The translations under genes were made by a program, and so were the position numbers. From assembly GCA_041389885.1 (NCBI GenBank), contig JAWKRB010000040.1:1-62439 (forward strand): a stretch of 62,439 nucleotides of DNA. The letters run 5' to 3'. This DNA comes from JAWKRB01 sp041389885 (GTDB lineage: Bacteria > Myxococcota_A > Polyangia > Polyangiales > Ga0077539). This document shows, piece after piece, positions 43,379-52,464 of this stretch (the first letter of the stretch is position 1; the number at the start of each line of letters is the position of its first letter). The notes beneath the pieces were generated by a model. The model searched no databases, was not told where the DNA came from, and was given only the letters and a program-made list of their open reading frames with translations.

Positions 43379-44965
43379 TCACGGCGCGTGCGTCGCGGAC
43401 CACAGCTCGAGGAGCGCCGCGCCGTCGCGCTGGGGCAGGCGCCGCACCAGCCGCAGCGAGGTGAAGCGCGCCGAGCGCATGAGCGCGGTGAGCGCGTCGT
43501 TCGCGCGCCTCGCGTCGCGCACCCTCGGCGCGAGGAGCCCGTCGCTCCAGCGCACGAAGAGGTGCGGGCGCCCGGGCGCGCGGGGCAGCTCGCGCTTCGC
43601 GACGTCGACCGTCTCGACGGGCGCGTCGCCGGTCGCGAAGGGGAGCGTGTGAAACGCGTAGTCGGCGACGACGATCGTGGCGGGCCCGCCCGCGCGCAGC
43701 GCGTCGACGTCGCGGGCGATGCGCGTCGCGATCGCCTCGGCCGACGCCGACGTCTTCCACCCGCGGTAGCCGCCGCCGCCGCGGAGGGTCCACACGCCCT
43801 CGTCGCGTCCGCTCCCTGCGCGCAGCGACGACAGCGTCGCGCGGGTCGGGCCGACGAGCGCGAGCGCGCAGAGCAGCCACGCGCCGGGGCCGCCGCGGCG
43901 CCGCGACGCCGCGGTCGCGAGCGCCAGCGCGAAGGGCGCGAGCACCGCGAAGCCGTAGCGCTCGGCGTCGATCCCAGGGAGGTTCCACGTGCGCGCCGGG
44001 GCGAGGAGGACCGCCGTGCCCAGCATCGAAGTCATTGCGCCCCAACGCGTGAGAGACGCGAGCGAGCGGGTGACCTCGTCGTCGTCGCGCCGCGGCCAGC
44101 ACGCCGCGACGACCACCGCGACGACCCCCGCGGCGGCGGCGAGCTCCCACGCGAGGGAGGGCCGCGGCGCGACGAAGTGACGCAGGGTCGACTCGCCGCT
44201 GATCGCGCCGAGGAGCGTGCGGAGGTACACCCCGAGGCGCTCGCCGAAGACCGTGAAGAGGTGCCGCGGGCGCGTCGACCCCTCGCGCGCGACCGCGATC
44301 GCGCCGAGCACCACGGGCGAGGCGACGAGGCCCGCGGAGGCCAGCGCGAGCCACGGGCCCGCGGCGCGCGCCTGGGCGCGGGCGGCGGGCGTCGAGAGCA
44401 TCCAGCCCGCGCAGGAGACGGCCGTGAGCAGCGCCAGGGGCGAGAAGTGCAGCCCCGCGGCGAGGAGCGCGCCGGCGACGACCCACCGCCGCGCGCCGCC
44501 CTGGCGCGTCGCCGCGAGCAGGGCCAGGGGCGCGCAGGTCATGGTGCACAGCGCGAGGGCATAGGGCACGGTCGCCGTGCGCGACCACATCACGCTCCAG
44601 GGGTGCGCCGCGAGCAGCGCGGCGACGACGAGTCCCGCGCGGGGACGTCCGAGGCCGCGCGCGAGGGCGAACGCGCCGACCATGCCGAGGGCGACGCCCG
44701 CCACCAGGGGCGCGCGCACGGCGGCGAAGGAGTGCCCGAAGAGCTTGAGCGAGAGGGCGATGAGGTGCGCGAAGGCGAGGGTGACGAAGCGCGCGTCGGG
44801 GGCGAGGGCGACCCGGTGGCCGGCGGCGAGCTCGACGCCGTACCAGGCCCAGTTGCCCTCGTCGCCGCAGGGGTTGGGCAGGCTCTCGAGGGCCGGGAGG
44901 CGGAGCGCCAGCGCGAGGAGCAGCAGCGCTCCCAGCGCGAAGGCCTGCGCGCGGGGGCCGGACAT
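43379..44965 (-). CDS. Membrane glycosyltransferase-like protein (GT39/ArnT superfamily)
   Basis: This 528-residue protein has about 11-12 hydrophobic helices. Its first loop contains the acidic motif GDEGNWAWYG (residues about 33-42), the Asp-Glu pair needed for lipid-phosphate sugar donors in GT39/GT-C transferases. A soluble-looking C-terminal part starts near residue 395. It probably moves sugar from a polyprenyl carrier to lipid or protein in the periplasm; the substrate is unknown. It begins 4 bases after the Ser/Thr kinase stop on the same strand and ends 4 bases from the sctT stop on the opposite strand. Confidence 0.82.
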   Translation of the reverse strand: MSGPRAQAFALGALLLLALALRLPALESLPNPCGDEGNWAWYGVELAAGHRVALAPDARFVTLAFAHLIALSLKLFGHSFAAVRAPLVAGVALGMVGAFALARGLGRPRAGLVVAALLAAHPWSVMWSRTATVPYALALCTMTCAPLALLAATRQGGARRWVVAGALLAAGLHFSPLALLTAVSCAGWMLSTPAARAQARAAGPWLALASAGLVASPVVLGAIAVAREGSTRPRHLFTVFGERLGVYLRTLLGAISGESTLRHFVAPRPSLAWELAAAAGVVAVVVAACWPRRDDDEVTRSLASLTRWGAMTSMLGTAVLLAPARTWNLPGIDAERYGFAVLAPFALALATAASRRRGGPGAWLLCALALVGPTRATLSSLRAGSGRDEGVWTLRGGGGYRGWKTSASAEAIATRIARDVDALRAGGPATIVVADYAFHTLPFATGDAPVETVDVAKRELPRAPGRPHLFVRWSDGLLAPRVRDARRANDALTALMRSARFTSLRLVRRLPQRDGAALLELWSATHAP

Positions 44966-44969
44966 CGCG

Positions 44970-46472
44970 TCAGCGAAGCTCGCCAGGATCAGGCGGGTCG
45001 CCGCCGTCGGCGGGGATCATCGCGGGCGCGGGGGGCTGTCGGTTGAACTTCAGGTAGAAGCCCACGCCCACCGCGGCGACCACCAGCGCCGCGAGCACGG
45101 CGATGAGCGCGGTCGACAGCTTGCGACCCTCGCCCGGCGGCGGCGCGAGGCTCTTGAAGACCTTGTTGTGCACCAGGGGCTCGTGCACGGTCGGGGTGAG
45201 CGGCGGGGGCAGCGGCGCGGAGAGGTCGCCGTCGCCCTCGAGCTCGTCGGCGAGGTTGCCCGGCGACGACATCGACGTGGGCGAGAGCGAGGGGATCAGG
45301 TCGATGGGGATCGACTGCCGCGCCCCTCCCTCGAGGTCGCCCGAGAGCCCGGCGCTCCACTCGTTGAGGTTCGCGAATTCGCCCGCGTCGAGGGGGCGAG
45401 AGCCGTCGGCGTCGTTGGGCGTCGCGCCGCTCGCGCCGCCGAGCGACGCCGAGGGGTCACCCAGGGACGTGAACGCGAGCAGCTCTTCTTGAATGAGGGT
45501 CTCGATGGTCGAGCCCTCTTTGCGGCTCAGCCCCGACTTCGTGACGTCGCGCTCGGCGACCACCTCGGAGACGAGGCGGCCCACGTCGAGGGGCGTGACG
45601 CGGAGCTGGTGCGAGAAGAGAAACGACGACAGCTCCTCGCCCATGGCCTGCGCGGTGGGGTAGCGCTGGCGCTTGTCCTTCGCGAGGGCGACGCGGAGGA
45701 TGCGCTCCATCTCCTCGGGCACGGCGGGGTTGATCGAGCGGATCGACGGCACCATCGCCTGCTGCACGAGCTTGACCGTCGCGTAGTCGCTCTCGCCCTG
45801 AAAGAGCTTTCGCCCGGCGAGCATCTCCCAGAGCATGATCCCGACGGCGAAGATGTCGGCCTGCGCGTCGGCGTCGCGGCCGAGGGCGGTCTCGGGGGAG
45901 AGGTACGAGAATTTTCCCTTCACCACGCCGGGCTCGGTCTTCTCGACGGCCACGGCGGCCTTCGCGAGGCCGAAGTCGGTGATCTTCACCTCGCCGCGCT
46001 TGCTGATCAGCACGTTGGGCGGGGAGATGTCGCGGTGCACGATGTTGAGCGGGCGGCCCTCGGAGTCGGTGAGCTCGTGGGCGTAGAAGAGCCCCTCGCA
46101 GACCTTCGACGCGATGTGCGCGGCGATGTGCATGGGCACCGACTGGTGGCGCGCCCTGAGGTGCTCGATGACGTGCTTGAGGTTCAGCCCGTCGATGAAC
46201 TCCATCACGATGAAGTAGGTGTTCTCGACGTGCCCGATGTCGAACACCTGAACGATGTTCGTGTGGGTGAGGCGCGCGCTCAGCCGCGCCTCGTCGAGGA
46301 ACATCCGGATGAACTTCTCGTTCGACGCGAGGTGCGAGAGCACCCGCTTGATCGCGACCTGCTTCTTGAAGCCCGCGACGCTCGTGGACTCGCCGCGGAA
46401 CACCTCCGCCATGCCGCCCGCTTCGAGCCGGTCGGTCACCTTGTATGAATTTTGAGCCCGAGCTTCGGCCAT
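44970..46472 (-). CDS. Serine/threonine protein kinase, membrane-anchored
   Basis: This 500-residue protein has an intact kinase domain (about 8-280): a P-loop-like EAGGMAEVFRG, AIKRVL with the ATP Lys, IVHRDISPPNVLIS catalytic loop and ITDFGLAKA. LSPETAL takes the place of the usual APE motif. After it comes a disordered Ser/Gly/Asp-rich region, then a TM helix (LSTALIAVLAALVVAAVGVGFYL) near residue 460 and a short periplasmic tail. It should phosphorylate Thr/Ser targets that FHA proteins such as the one at 21.3 kb can read; the pairing is unproven. Upstream it is divergent from the two-RRM gene. Confidence 0.94.
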   Translation of the reverse strand: MAEARAQNSYKVTDRLEAGGMAEVFRGESTSVAGFKKQVAIKRVLSHLASNEKFIRMFLDEARLSARLTHTNIVQVFDIGHVENTYFIVMEFIDGLNLKHVIEHLRARHQSVPMHIAAHIASKVCEGLFYAHELTDSEGRPLNIVHRDISPPNVLISKRGEVKITDFGLAKAAVAVEKTEPGVVKGKFSYLSPETALGRDADAQADIFAVGIMLWEMLAGRKLFQGESDYATVKLVQQAMVPSIRSINPAVPEEMERILRVALAKDKRQRYPTAQAMGEELSSFLFSHQLRVTPLDVGRLVSEVVAERDVTKSGLSRKEGSTIETLIQEELLAFTSLGDPSASLGGASGATPNDADGSRPLDAGEFANLNEWSAGLSGDLEGGARQSIPIDLIPSLSPTSMSSPGNLADELEGDGDLSAPLPPPLTPTVHEPLVHNKVFKSLAPPPGEGRKLSTALIAVLAALVVAAVGVGFYLKFNRQPPAPAMIPADGGDPPDPGELR

Positions 46473-46593
46473 GGCATCGCCGCGCGGGCGACCTGCTGGT
46501 CGCCTGGGACGCGTGCCCGAGACAGTGCTCCTCGGACGCTCGGAGTGTCAAGGATGCGCTGGGCCTCCGCGGACGCGTCGGGACGAGGCGCAG

Positions 46594-46621
46594 TTGACGT
46601 GCGGGAGTCTTTCCGTATCCT
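46594..46621 (+). promoter_or_regulatory. Sigma70-type promoter for the RNA-binding protein
   Basis: TTGACG (46594-46599), a 16-base spacer and TATCCT (46616-46621) precede the ATG at 46714 by about 90 bases. A GGAG at 46701-46704 is the ribosome-binding site. The leader is AT-richer than surrounding DNA. Confidence 0.5.
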
Positions 46622-46713
46622 CTCGGGCTCTGTGCGGCGGCGCGAGTCGACGATGCAGGGCACCCACCCCTCACACCGCAGATTTCATCGAAGGTATTTC
46701 GGAGACAATTCGG

Positions 46714-47568
46714 ATGGCGACATCAGACGCGCAAAAGCTGTTCGTGGCAGGCCTGCCCGACAGCGTCACGGAGGAGGTATTGCGCGGCCTCTTCACGGAG
46801 TCGGGCTGCAACGTTGTCGAGCTGACGCTCCCTCGCGACCGGATGACCGGTCGACCCCGAGGCTTCGCGTTCGTTCGGCTGGCCACCATCGAGGACGCAG
46901 ATCGAGCTCGCTCGATCCTCGACGGCCGAATCGTCGATGGTCGGTCCATCTCGGTCCGTCCGTTTCAGGCGGAGCCGCCGGCGCGGGGAGAGGGTCGTCC
47001 GATGATGGGCGACCGACCGCCGCGTGAGCCGCGCGGCCCGGGCGGCGGCGGCATGGGCGGCCCCGCGCCCGACCGCACGCTGTACGTGGGCAACCTCCCG
47101 TACGACGCGACCACCGAAGAGATCGAGACGCTGCTCACGGGACTCGGCGTCGAGCCCGTGCTCCGCGTGCACCTCCCCCTCGATCAAGACGGGCGAAAGC
47201 GCGGCTTCGGCTTCGTGACCCTCGGCTCGGCCGAGGTGGCGAAGAACTCCATCGACCAGCTCCGAAACGCAGACCTCCGCGGGCGCAGGCTCATCGTGAA
47301 CCTCGCGCACCCCAAGGGCAGCGGCCCGGCTGACGGTCCCATCGACCGCCCGCCGCGCATGGACGGCCCCATCGGCGTCGGCGCGCCCCGCAGCTTCGGC
47401 GCCCCGGCGAACAACTTCGGCCCCCCGGCGCCTCCCGGCGGCGCGCGCCCGACCGACCGTCGGCGCAAGCGCTTCGACGAGGGCGGCGAGGGTCGCGCGG
47501 CCGCCGCGCGAGGCCGCGGTCGCGAGCGCGAAGAGGGCAACTGGCGCGACGACGTCGACGACGAGTGA
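46714..47568 (+). CDS. RNA-binding protein with two RRM domains
   Basis: This 284-residue protein has two RNA-recognition motifs. The first (residues about 7-85) has RNP2 LFVAGLP and RNP1 RGFAFVRL. The second (about 120-195) has LYVGNLP and RGFGFVTL. Between them and at the C-terminus are Gly/Pro/Arg-rich linkers ending in basic RGRGRE-type and acidic residues, typical of bacterial cold-shock-associated RRM proteins. It binds RNA in the cytoplasm. Single-RRM proteins are the bacterial norm, so two in tandem are notable. The ATG at 46714 follows a usable GGAG. Confidence 0.92.
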   Translation: MATSDAQKLFVAGLPDSVTEEVLRGLFTESGCNVVELTLPRDRMTGRPRGFAFVRLATIEDADRARSILDGRIVDGRSISVRPFQAEPPARGEGRPMMGDRPPREPRGPGGGGMGGPAPDRTLYVGNLPYDATTEEIETLLTGLGVEPVLRVHLPLDQDGRKRGFGFVTLGSAEVAKNSIDQLRNADLRGRRLIVNLAHPKGSGPADGPIDRPPRMDGPIGVGAPRSFGAPANNFGPPAPPGGARPTDRRRKRFDEGGEGRAAAARGRGREREEGNWRDDVDDE

Positions 47569-47619
47569 GCCCCTCGCTGGAGCCGCGCCCCCTTTCGCGC
47601 TAGAGACCGTCGCACCGCG

Positions 47620-48294
47620 ATGGACCGTAACCAGCTCCTCTACCGCCTCTCCCTGCTGATCCCCCTCGTGCTCTCGCTGACGGTGCACGAGTGGGCGCAC
47701 GCGTGGTCGGCCTACAAGCTGGGCGACGACACCGCGTCCCGCCGCGGGCGCCTCACGCTCAACCCCATCCCCCACATCGACCCCATCGGCACCATCCTGC
47801 TGCCGATGCTGGGCATCCCCTTCGGCTGGGCCAAGCCCGTGCCGGTGAACCCGCTGCGCTTCGACCGCCGCTGGTCGATGCGCACGGGCATGGCCATCAC
47901 CGCCGCCGCGGGGCCCATCTCGAATTTCGTGCTCGCGCTCCTCTGCGCGGTGACCCTCGGGCTGCTCATGCGCCTTCGCCCCGAGACCTTCATCGCGACC
48001 TCCCTCGGCCAGGCGCCCCCCGCGGTGGCGCTGATCCAGATGGGCTTCGTGATCAACGTGAGCCTGGGGATCTTCAACCTCCTGCCCATCCCCCCCCTCG
48101 ACGGCAGCCGCATCCTCGCGCGCTACGTGCCCGAGCGCCTCCACGCGCAGTGGGAGAAGGTCGAGCGCAACGGGCCGTTCATCCTCATGGGGGTGCTGGT
48201 GCTCTCGAACGTGCTGGGCTTCTCGCTCATCGGCCGGCCGATGCGCGCGGTGATGGAGCTCTTCAACAGGCTCGTGATGTTCATCGCCATGTGA
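47620..48294 (+). CDS. Site-2 protease family (M50) zinc metallopeptidase
   Basis: This 224-residue membrane protein has the zinc motif HEWAH near residue 24 and the second ligand motif NLLPIPPLDGSR near 160. Four or five hydrophobic segments surround them, including LIPLVLSLTV. These proteases cut proteins within the membrane, often to release anti-sigma factors or process signals. There is no PDZ domain, matching the smaller S2P subgroup. It lies 51 bases after the RRM gene and is followed by the GspE-like ATPase. Confidence 0.88.
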   Translation: MDRNQLLYRLSLLIPLVLSLTVHEWAHAWSAYKLGDDTASRRGRLTLNPIPHIDPIGTILLPMLGIPFGWAKPVPVNPLRFDRRWSMRTGMAITAAAGPISNFVLALLCAVTLGLLMRLRPETFIATSLGQAPPAVALIQMGFVINVSLGIFNLLPIPPLDGSRILARYVPERLHAQWEKVERNGPFILMGVLVLSNVLGFSLIGRPMRAVMELFNRLVMFIAM

Positions 48295-48354
48295 CCGCGC
48301 CGGGCGCGTGACGAATGCTTGCCGGGATCCCCTCGGGCGGGCGACAACGCGCGT

Positions 48355-50646
48355 ATGGACGCCTCGGGCACGGCGCCTCCGAGCACGATCACGGTCACCG
48401 TCGGGCTGCTGAGCGGACAGACGCGCGGCGGGCGCCTCATCACGTTTCACCCGCGCTTTCGAGAGCTCACGCTGCTCGGGGCCGACGGCGGAGAGGACGC
48501 GAGCCGAGAGGCCATCCCCGCGGAGGGCGTCGCCTACGTCGCCGTCCATCGCGGGCCCGATGAGCCTGTGCGGCAAGGGGATGGGCCGTCGCTCCGCGTG
48601 AGCCTGGCGCGGGGGGAGGTCTTTCGCGTGCGCGCCTCCCTCTCGGAGGACGACGAGCCCGGCTTCTTCGCCACCCCCGACGACTCGACGTCGCCGTTTC
48701 GCGAGTTCTATTTCTTTCGCCGCGGCGTGCGGCGGGTGGAGCGCGCCGACCCCCTCGGCGTGCTGCTGGTCGAGCGCGGCGCGGCGAAGGTCGCCGACGT
48801 CGCCCGCGCCGTCGCGGTGCAGGTCGAGGGCAGGCACCAGCCGCTGGGGGAGATCCTCGTGGCGCAGGGCGGCGCCGAGGCCAGGGCCGTCACCGCGGCG
48901 CTCACCGACCCCCGGCGCGGGCGTACGCGCGTCGGCGAGGCGCTGGTCGACGCGGGCGACGCCACCAGCGCGGCGGTGAGCGAGGCCCTCGAGACGCAGA
49001 AGAGCCTGCGCGGCAGGCGCCTGGGCTCGATCATGGTGCACCTCGGCATGCTCGAGGCCACCGAGCTCGCGCAGGCCCTGGCGGAGAAATTTCACCTGCC
49101 CTTCGTCGACCTCAACGAGATCGAGCTCGACGCGACGGCGCTCACGCTGCTGCCGCGCGACTTCATCGAGCAGCACAACGTGCTGCCCATCGCCGCCGAC
49201 GAGCGCACGCTCACCCTGGCCATCGGCGACCCCCTCGCGATCGACGTCACCGACGCGGCGATGCACCTGTGCCGGCGGCGCGTGCGCGAGGTGCTCGCGC
49301 CGGTCTCGCAGGTGACCGAGCGCATCAAGGAGCTGCTCAAAGACGGCGACCCCGCGGTGCGCGCGATGGACGACCTGCTGCACGAGATCGACACCACGAT
49401 CTTTCAGCGCCAGGCCCGCATCGCCGCGAACCCCCTCGCGCAGAAGGAGCGCGAGGGGCTGGTGGTGCGCCTCGCGAACCTCATCCTCGCCGAGGCCTTT
49501 CGCCGCGGTGCGTCTGACATCCACGTCGAGCCCTCGAGCGCCGAGGGGTCGACGATGGTGAGACTCCGCGTCGACGGCGACTGCGAGCCGTTTCGCGAGC
49601 TCCCCGCGCTCATCGGGCAGCAGCTGGTGTCGCGGCTGAAGATCCTCGCCGACCTCGACATCTCCGAGAAGCGACGGCCGCAGGACGGCAAGCTGCGGCT
49701 CTCGCTCCCCGAGCGGGTGGTGGAATTTCGCCTCGCGACGGTGCCCACGGTGAACGGCAACGAAGACGCCGTGCTGCGGGTGCTGTCGGACTCGAAGCCC
49801 GTGCCCCTCGACGAGCTGCGGCTCTCGCCGCGCAACCTCCGCGAGCTGCGCGCGCTGGCCGCGCGGCCCTACGGGCTGATCCTCTGCGTGGGGCCTACGG
49901 GCTCGGGCAAGACCACCACGCTCCACGCGCTCCTCGGCGCGCTCAACCAGCCCGACGTGAAGGTGTGGACCGCGGAGGACCCGGTGGAGATCACCCAGCC
50001 GGGCCTGCGTCAGGTGCAGATGAACCCGAAGATCGGGCTCACCTTCGCGACGGCGCTGCGCACCTTCCTCCGCGCCGACCCCGACGTGATCATGGTGGGC
50101 GAGATCCGCGACGAGGAGACCGCGAGCATCGTGGTCGAGGCCTCGCTCACGGGGCACCTGGTGCTCTCGACGCTGCACACCAACAGCGCGCCCGAGACCG
50201 TCTCGCGGCTGCTCGACATCGGCATCGACCCGTTTCAGTTCACCGACGCGCTCCTCGGCGTGCTCGCGCAGCGCCTCGCCCGCGCGCTGTGCCCCACGTG
50301 CAAGCAGCCCGTCGCGGGGAGCCGCGAGGAGTGGGAGCGCGTGGCCACCGCCTACGGCGTCGACGAGTTCACGCGGCTGCACCCCTTCACGCGAGACTTC
50401 ACGGTGTGGCGCGCCGTGGGCTGCGACGCGTGCCGCGGCACGGGCTACGTCGGCCGCGTCGCGCTGCACGAGCTGCTCGTGTGCGACGACGTGGTGCGCG
50501 AGCGGATCATTCGCCGCGCCCCCGTCGCCGAGCTGCGCGAGACCGCGGCGCGCGCGGGCATGACCACGCTGCTGCAAGACGGACTGGAGAAGGTGCTCCA
50601 GGGCGTCACCGACTACCGCTCCGTGGTGGCCGTCGCGTCGCGCTGA
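48355..50646 (+). CDS. GspE/PilB-type secretion or pilus ATPase with MshEN-like repeats
   Basis: This protein of about 763 residues begins with an ill-defined beta-rich region. Two to three MshEN/T2SSE-N-type repeats follow (patterns LGVLLVERG, LGEILVAQGG, LGSIMVHLGML with an LxxLP end), which bind cyclic-di-GMP in related proteins. The P-loop ATPase core has LILCVGPTGSGKTTT, DPDVIMVGEIRDEETA (Walker B) and the His box region HLVLSTLHTNSA. Two zinc Cys pairs sit near the end (CPTCK, CDACRGTGYVGRVALHELL). No other pilus or T2SS gene lies adjacent. The ATG at 48355 was preferred over 48319 because the N-terminal extension is not conserved-looking. A PilZ gene elsewhere is a weak additional c-di-GMP link. 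Confidence 0.9.
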   Translation: MDASGTAPPSTITVTVGLLSGQTRGGRLITFHPRFRELTLLGADGGEDASREAIPAEGVAYVAVHRGPDEPVRQGDGPSLRVSLARGEVFRVRASLSEDDEPGFFATPDDSTSPFREFYFFRRGVRRVERADPLGVLLVERGAAKVADVARAVAVQVEGRHQPLGEILVAQGGAEARAVTAALTDPRRGRTRVGEALVDAGDATSAAVSEALETQKSLRGRRLGSIMVHLGMLEATELAQALAEKFHLPFVDLNEIELDATALTLLPRDFIEQHNVLPIAADERTLTLAIGDPLAIDVTDAAMHLCRRRVREVLAPVSQVTERIKELLKDGDPAVRAMDDLLHEIDTTIFQRQARIAANPLAQKEREGLVVRLANLILAEAFRRGASDIHVEPSSAEGSTMVRLRVDGDCEPFRELPALIGQQLVSRLKILADLDISEKRRPQDGKLRLSLPERVVEFRLATVPTVNGNEDAVLRVLSDSKPVPLDELRLSPRNLRELRALAARPYGLILCVGPTGSGKTTTLHALLGALNQPDVKVWTAEDPVEITQPGLRQVQMNPKIGLTFATALRTFLRADPDVIMVGEIRDEETASIVVEASLTGHLVLSTLHTNSAPETVSRLLDIGIDPFQFTDALLGVLAQRLARALCPTCKQPVAGSREEWERVATAYGVDEFTRLHPFTRDFTVWRAVGCDACRGTGYVGRVALHELLVCDDVVRERIIRRAPVAELRETAARAGMTTLLQDGLEKVLQGVTDYRSVVAVASR

Positions 50647-50649
50647 GGC

Positions 50650-51366
50650 TCAGTAGTCCGCGTCGGCGCCCCAGTGCGCGCGGAGGAACTCCCGCCGCCC
50701 GGAGTGCTCGTGGTAGCTGTGATAGCGGTCGGGGTGCGTGCGGTAGAAGTCCTGGTGGTAGTCCTCGGCGACCCAGAAGACCGGCGCGTCTTCGATGGTC
50801 GTCACGATGGGCTCGGAGAACCTCCCGCTCGCCGCGAGGGCCTGCCTCGAGCGCTCCGCCGCCGCGCGCTGCGCGGGGCCGTGCACGAAGATCACCGAGC
50901 GGTACTGCCGCCCCGAGTCGACGAAGGCGCGGTCGCGCGCCGTGGGCTCGATGTGCCGCCAGAAATGGTCGAGGAGCCGCTCGTAGGTGATCACCGCGGG
51001 GTCGAAGTGCACGCGAATCGCCTCGGCGTGCGAGGTCGCGTGGTTGCTCACGGCGTCGTAGCTGGGGTGCTCCTCGCGGCCGCCGGTGTAGCCCGAGAGC
51101 ACCGCGCGCACCCCGTTCAGGCGCTCGAAGGCGGCCTCCATGCACCAGAAGCAGCCGCCGGCGAAGGTGGCCTCTGAGAGCCCCGCGGGGGCCGCGGGGG
51201 CGGGCTGGGTGACCCCCGTGGGCTCGTCGACGACGGGCGCCGCGGGGGCGGGGTGGGCGGCCACGGGCCCGGCCTCGCCCGAGGTGGCCGAGGGGCGCGG
51301 GGCGGGCTGCGCGCGGGTGCAGGCGGCGAGGACGAGCAGGGCGAAGGCGACGTGCGGTCGGGTCAT
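50650..51366 (-). CDS. msrA: Lipoprotein peptide-methionine (S)-S-oxide reductase MsrA
   Basis: This 238-residue protein starts with a lipoprotein signal (LLVLAAC, Cys at about 16), a Pro/Ala linker of about 50 residues, then a full MsrA domain. The GGCFWCMEAAFERL motif carries the catalytic Cys near residue 73, and GYTGG and YHQDFY follow. MsrA normally works in the cytoplasm, so this lipid-anchored form probably repairs oxidised Met in envelope proteins, presumably recharged by a periplasmic thioredoxin. It converges with the GspE-like gene and is divergent from the amidotransferase gene. Confidence 0.95.
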   Translation of the reverse strand: MTRPHVAFALLVLAACTRAQPAPRPSATSGEAGPVAAHPAPAAPVVDEPTGVTQPAPAAPAGLSEATFAGGCFWCMEAAFERLNGVRAVLSGYTGGREEHPSYDAVSNHATSHAEAIRVHFDPAVITYERLLDHFWRHIEPTARDRAFVDSGRQYRSVIFVHGPAQRAAAERSRQALAASGRFSEPIVTTIEDAPVFWVAEDYHQDFYRTHPDRYHSYHEHSGRREFLRAHWGADADY

Positions 51367-51474
51367 GGGTTCGCTCCCGGCGAAGGGGGGTGAGCGGGGT
51401 TGTCGGGTGCGCTACGCAGCGGCGCGGGATCTTGTTGCAGCGGGCGAGTCGAGGGACGCATTCTGGCGCGCACG

Positions 51475-52464
51475 ATGCCCGAGGAGAACGACCGCAGGAG
51501 CGGTCCGCCGCCGCACACGCCCGCCGCGGCCGCGCGGCAGAGGGAGCACGAGGCCACGAGGCTCATGGCGATGAGCTTCGACAGCGCGGCCTCGCCGTCG
51601 ATCACCCTCCGCGCGCTCGCCGAGGTGAAGGAGCACGACGCGCCCTACGGCTGGGGCTTCGCGTGGTACCCCGAGCCCGCCCGCGCGGCGATGGTGGTGA
51701 AGGACCCGAGCTCCATCGGCGAGAACGCGATGACCAAGGTGCTCCGCGAGTGGGAGCGCTTCGCGTCGACGGTGTTCGTGTGCCACCTGCGCGGCGCCGC
51801 GCGCACCCTCGAGGAGCAAGACACCCACCCCTTCGCGCGCTCCTTCGGCGGCAGGGACTGGTGCCTCGCGCACAACGGCGACCTCTTCGGCGACCTCCAC
51901 CTCGCGCTGCCCCTCGACGACGACGGCGCCTTCGAGCCCCTCGGGCACACCGACTCGGAGCACGCGTTCTGCTGGCTCCTCGGGCGATTTCGCGCGGCGC
52001 GCGCGCGGCGGCTGAGCGACGTGCCGTGGCCCACCCTGCACGGGTGGCTTCGCGAGCTCGACGCGCTGGGCACGGCGAACTTCATCCTCACCGACGGCAC
52101 CGACCTCGTCGCCTACCACGACGACGAGCGGTACAACGGGCTCTACCTCGCGCGGCTGCTGCCGCCCCACGAGCCGCGCCTCGAGGCCGACGACCTCGTG
52201 GTCGACCTGCACGACGCCGGGGACATGTCGCGCACCGTGGCCCTGGTCTCGACGCAGCCGTTTCAGGGCGCGTCGTGGGCGCCCATGGCCGGCGGGCAGA
52301 TGGTGGTGATCCGCCGCGGCGCGTACGTGTTCGACAACCACCCGAGGCGACGAGGCTCGTCGGGCTTCGTGGCGCCGATGTACCGCCGCCGCCGCCGTCG
52401 ATGCTGCCGCCGCGGGAGTTCCGGTGAGCCACGGCGACGAGGCCCCCGCCCCCGCCTCGGGTGA
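51475..52464 (+). CDS. YafJ-like class II glutamine amidotransferase-fold protein lacking the N-terminal Cys nucleophile
   Basis: This 329-residue protein aligns by eye along its length with YafJ-type class II amidotransferases: YGWGFAWYP, VFVCHLRGA, THPFARSFGGRDWCLAHNGDLFGDL, TDSEHAFCWLL and a C-terminal VSTQPFQG. In the family the chain begins with a Met followed by the catalytic Cys (MC-x-LxxM). Here the matching segment is ATRLMAMSFD, preceded by about 45 residues from ATG 51475, with Thr at the Cys position. It may be an inactive or an N-terminal-Thr variant if processed. The C-terminal 25 residues are an odd Arg-rich stretch. The stop overlaps the transglutaminase GTG, so they are coupled. 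Confidence 0.85.
   Translation: MPEENDRRSGPPPHTPAAAARQREHEATRLMAMSFDSAASPSITLRALAEVKEHDAPYGWGFAWYPEPARAAMVVKDPSSIGENAMTKVLREWERFASTVFVCHLRGAARTLEEQDTHPFARSFGGRDWCLAHNGDLFGDLHLALPLDDDGAFEPLGHTDSEHAFCWLLGRFRAARARRLSDVPWPTLHGWLRELDALGTANFILTDGTDLVAYHDDERYNGLYLARLLPPHEPRLEADDLVVDLHDAGDMSRTVALVSTQPFQGASWAPMAGGQMVVIRRGAYVFDNHPRRRGSSGFVAPMYRRRRRRCCRRGSSGEPRRRGPRPRLG

Noticed and set aside
46546..46551. TTGACA on the minus strand as the promoter of the second Ser/Thr kinase
   Set aside because: No acceptable -10 element lies at 16-18 bases.
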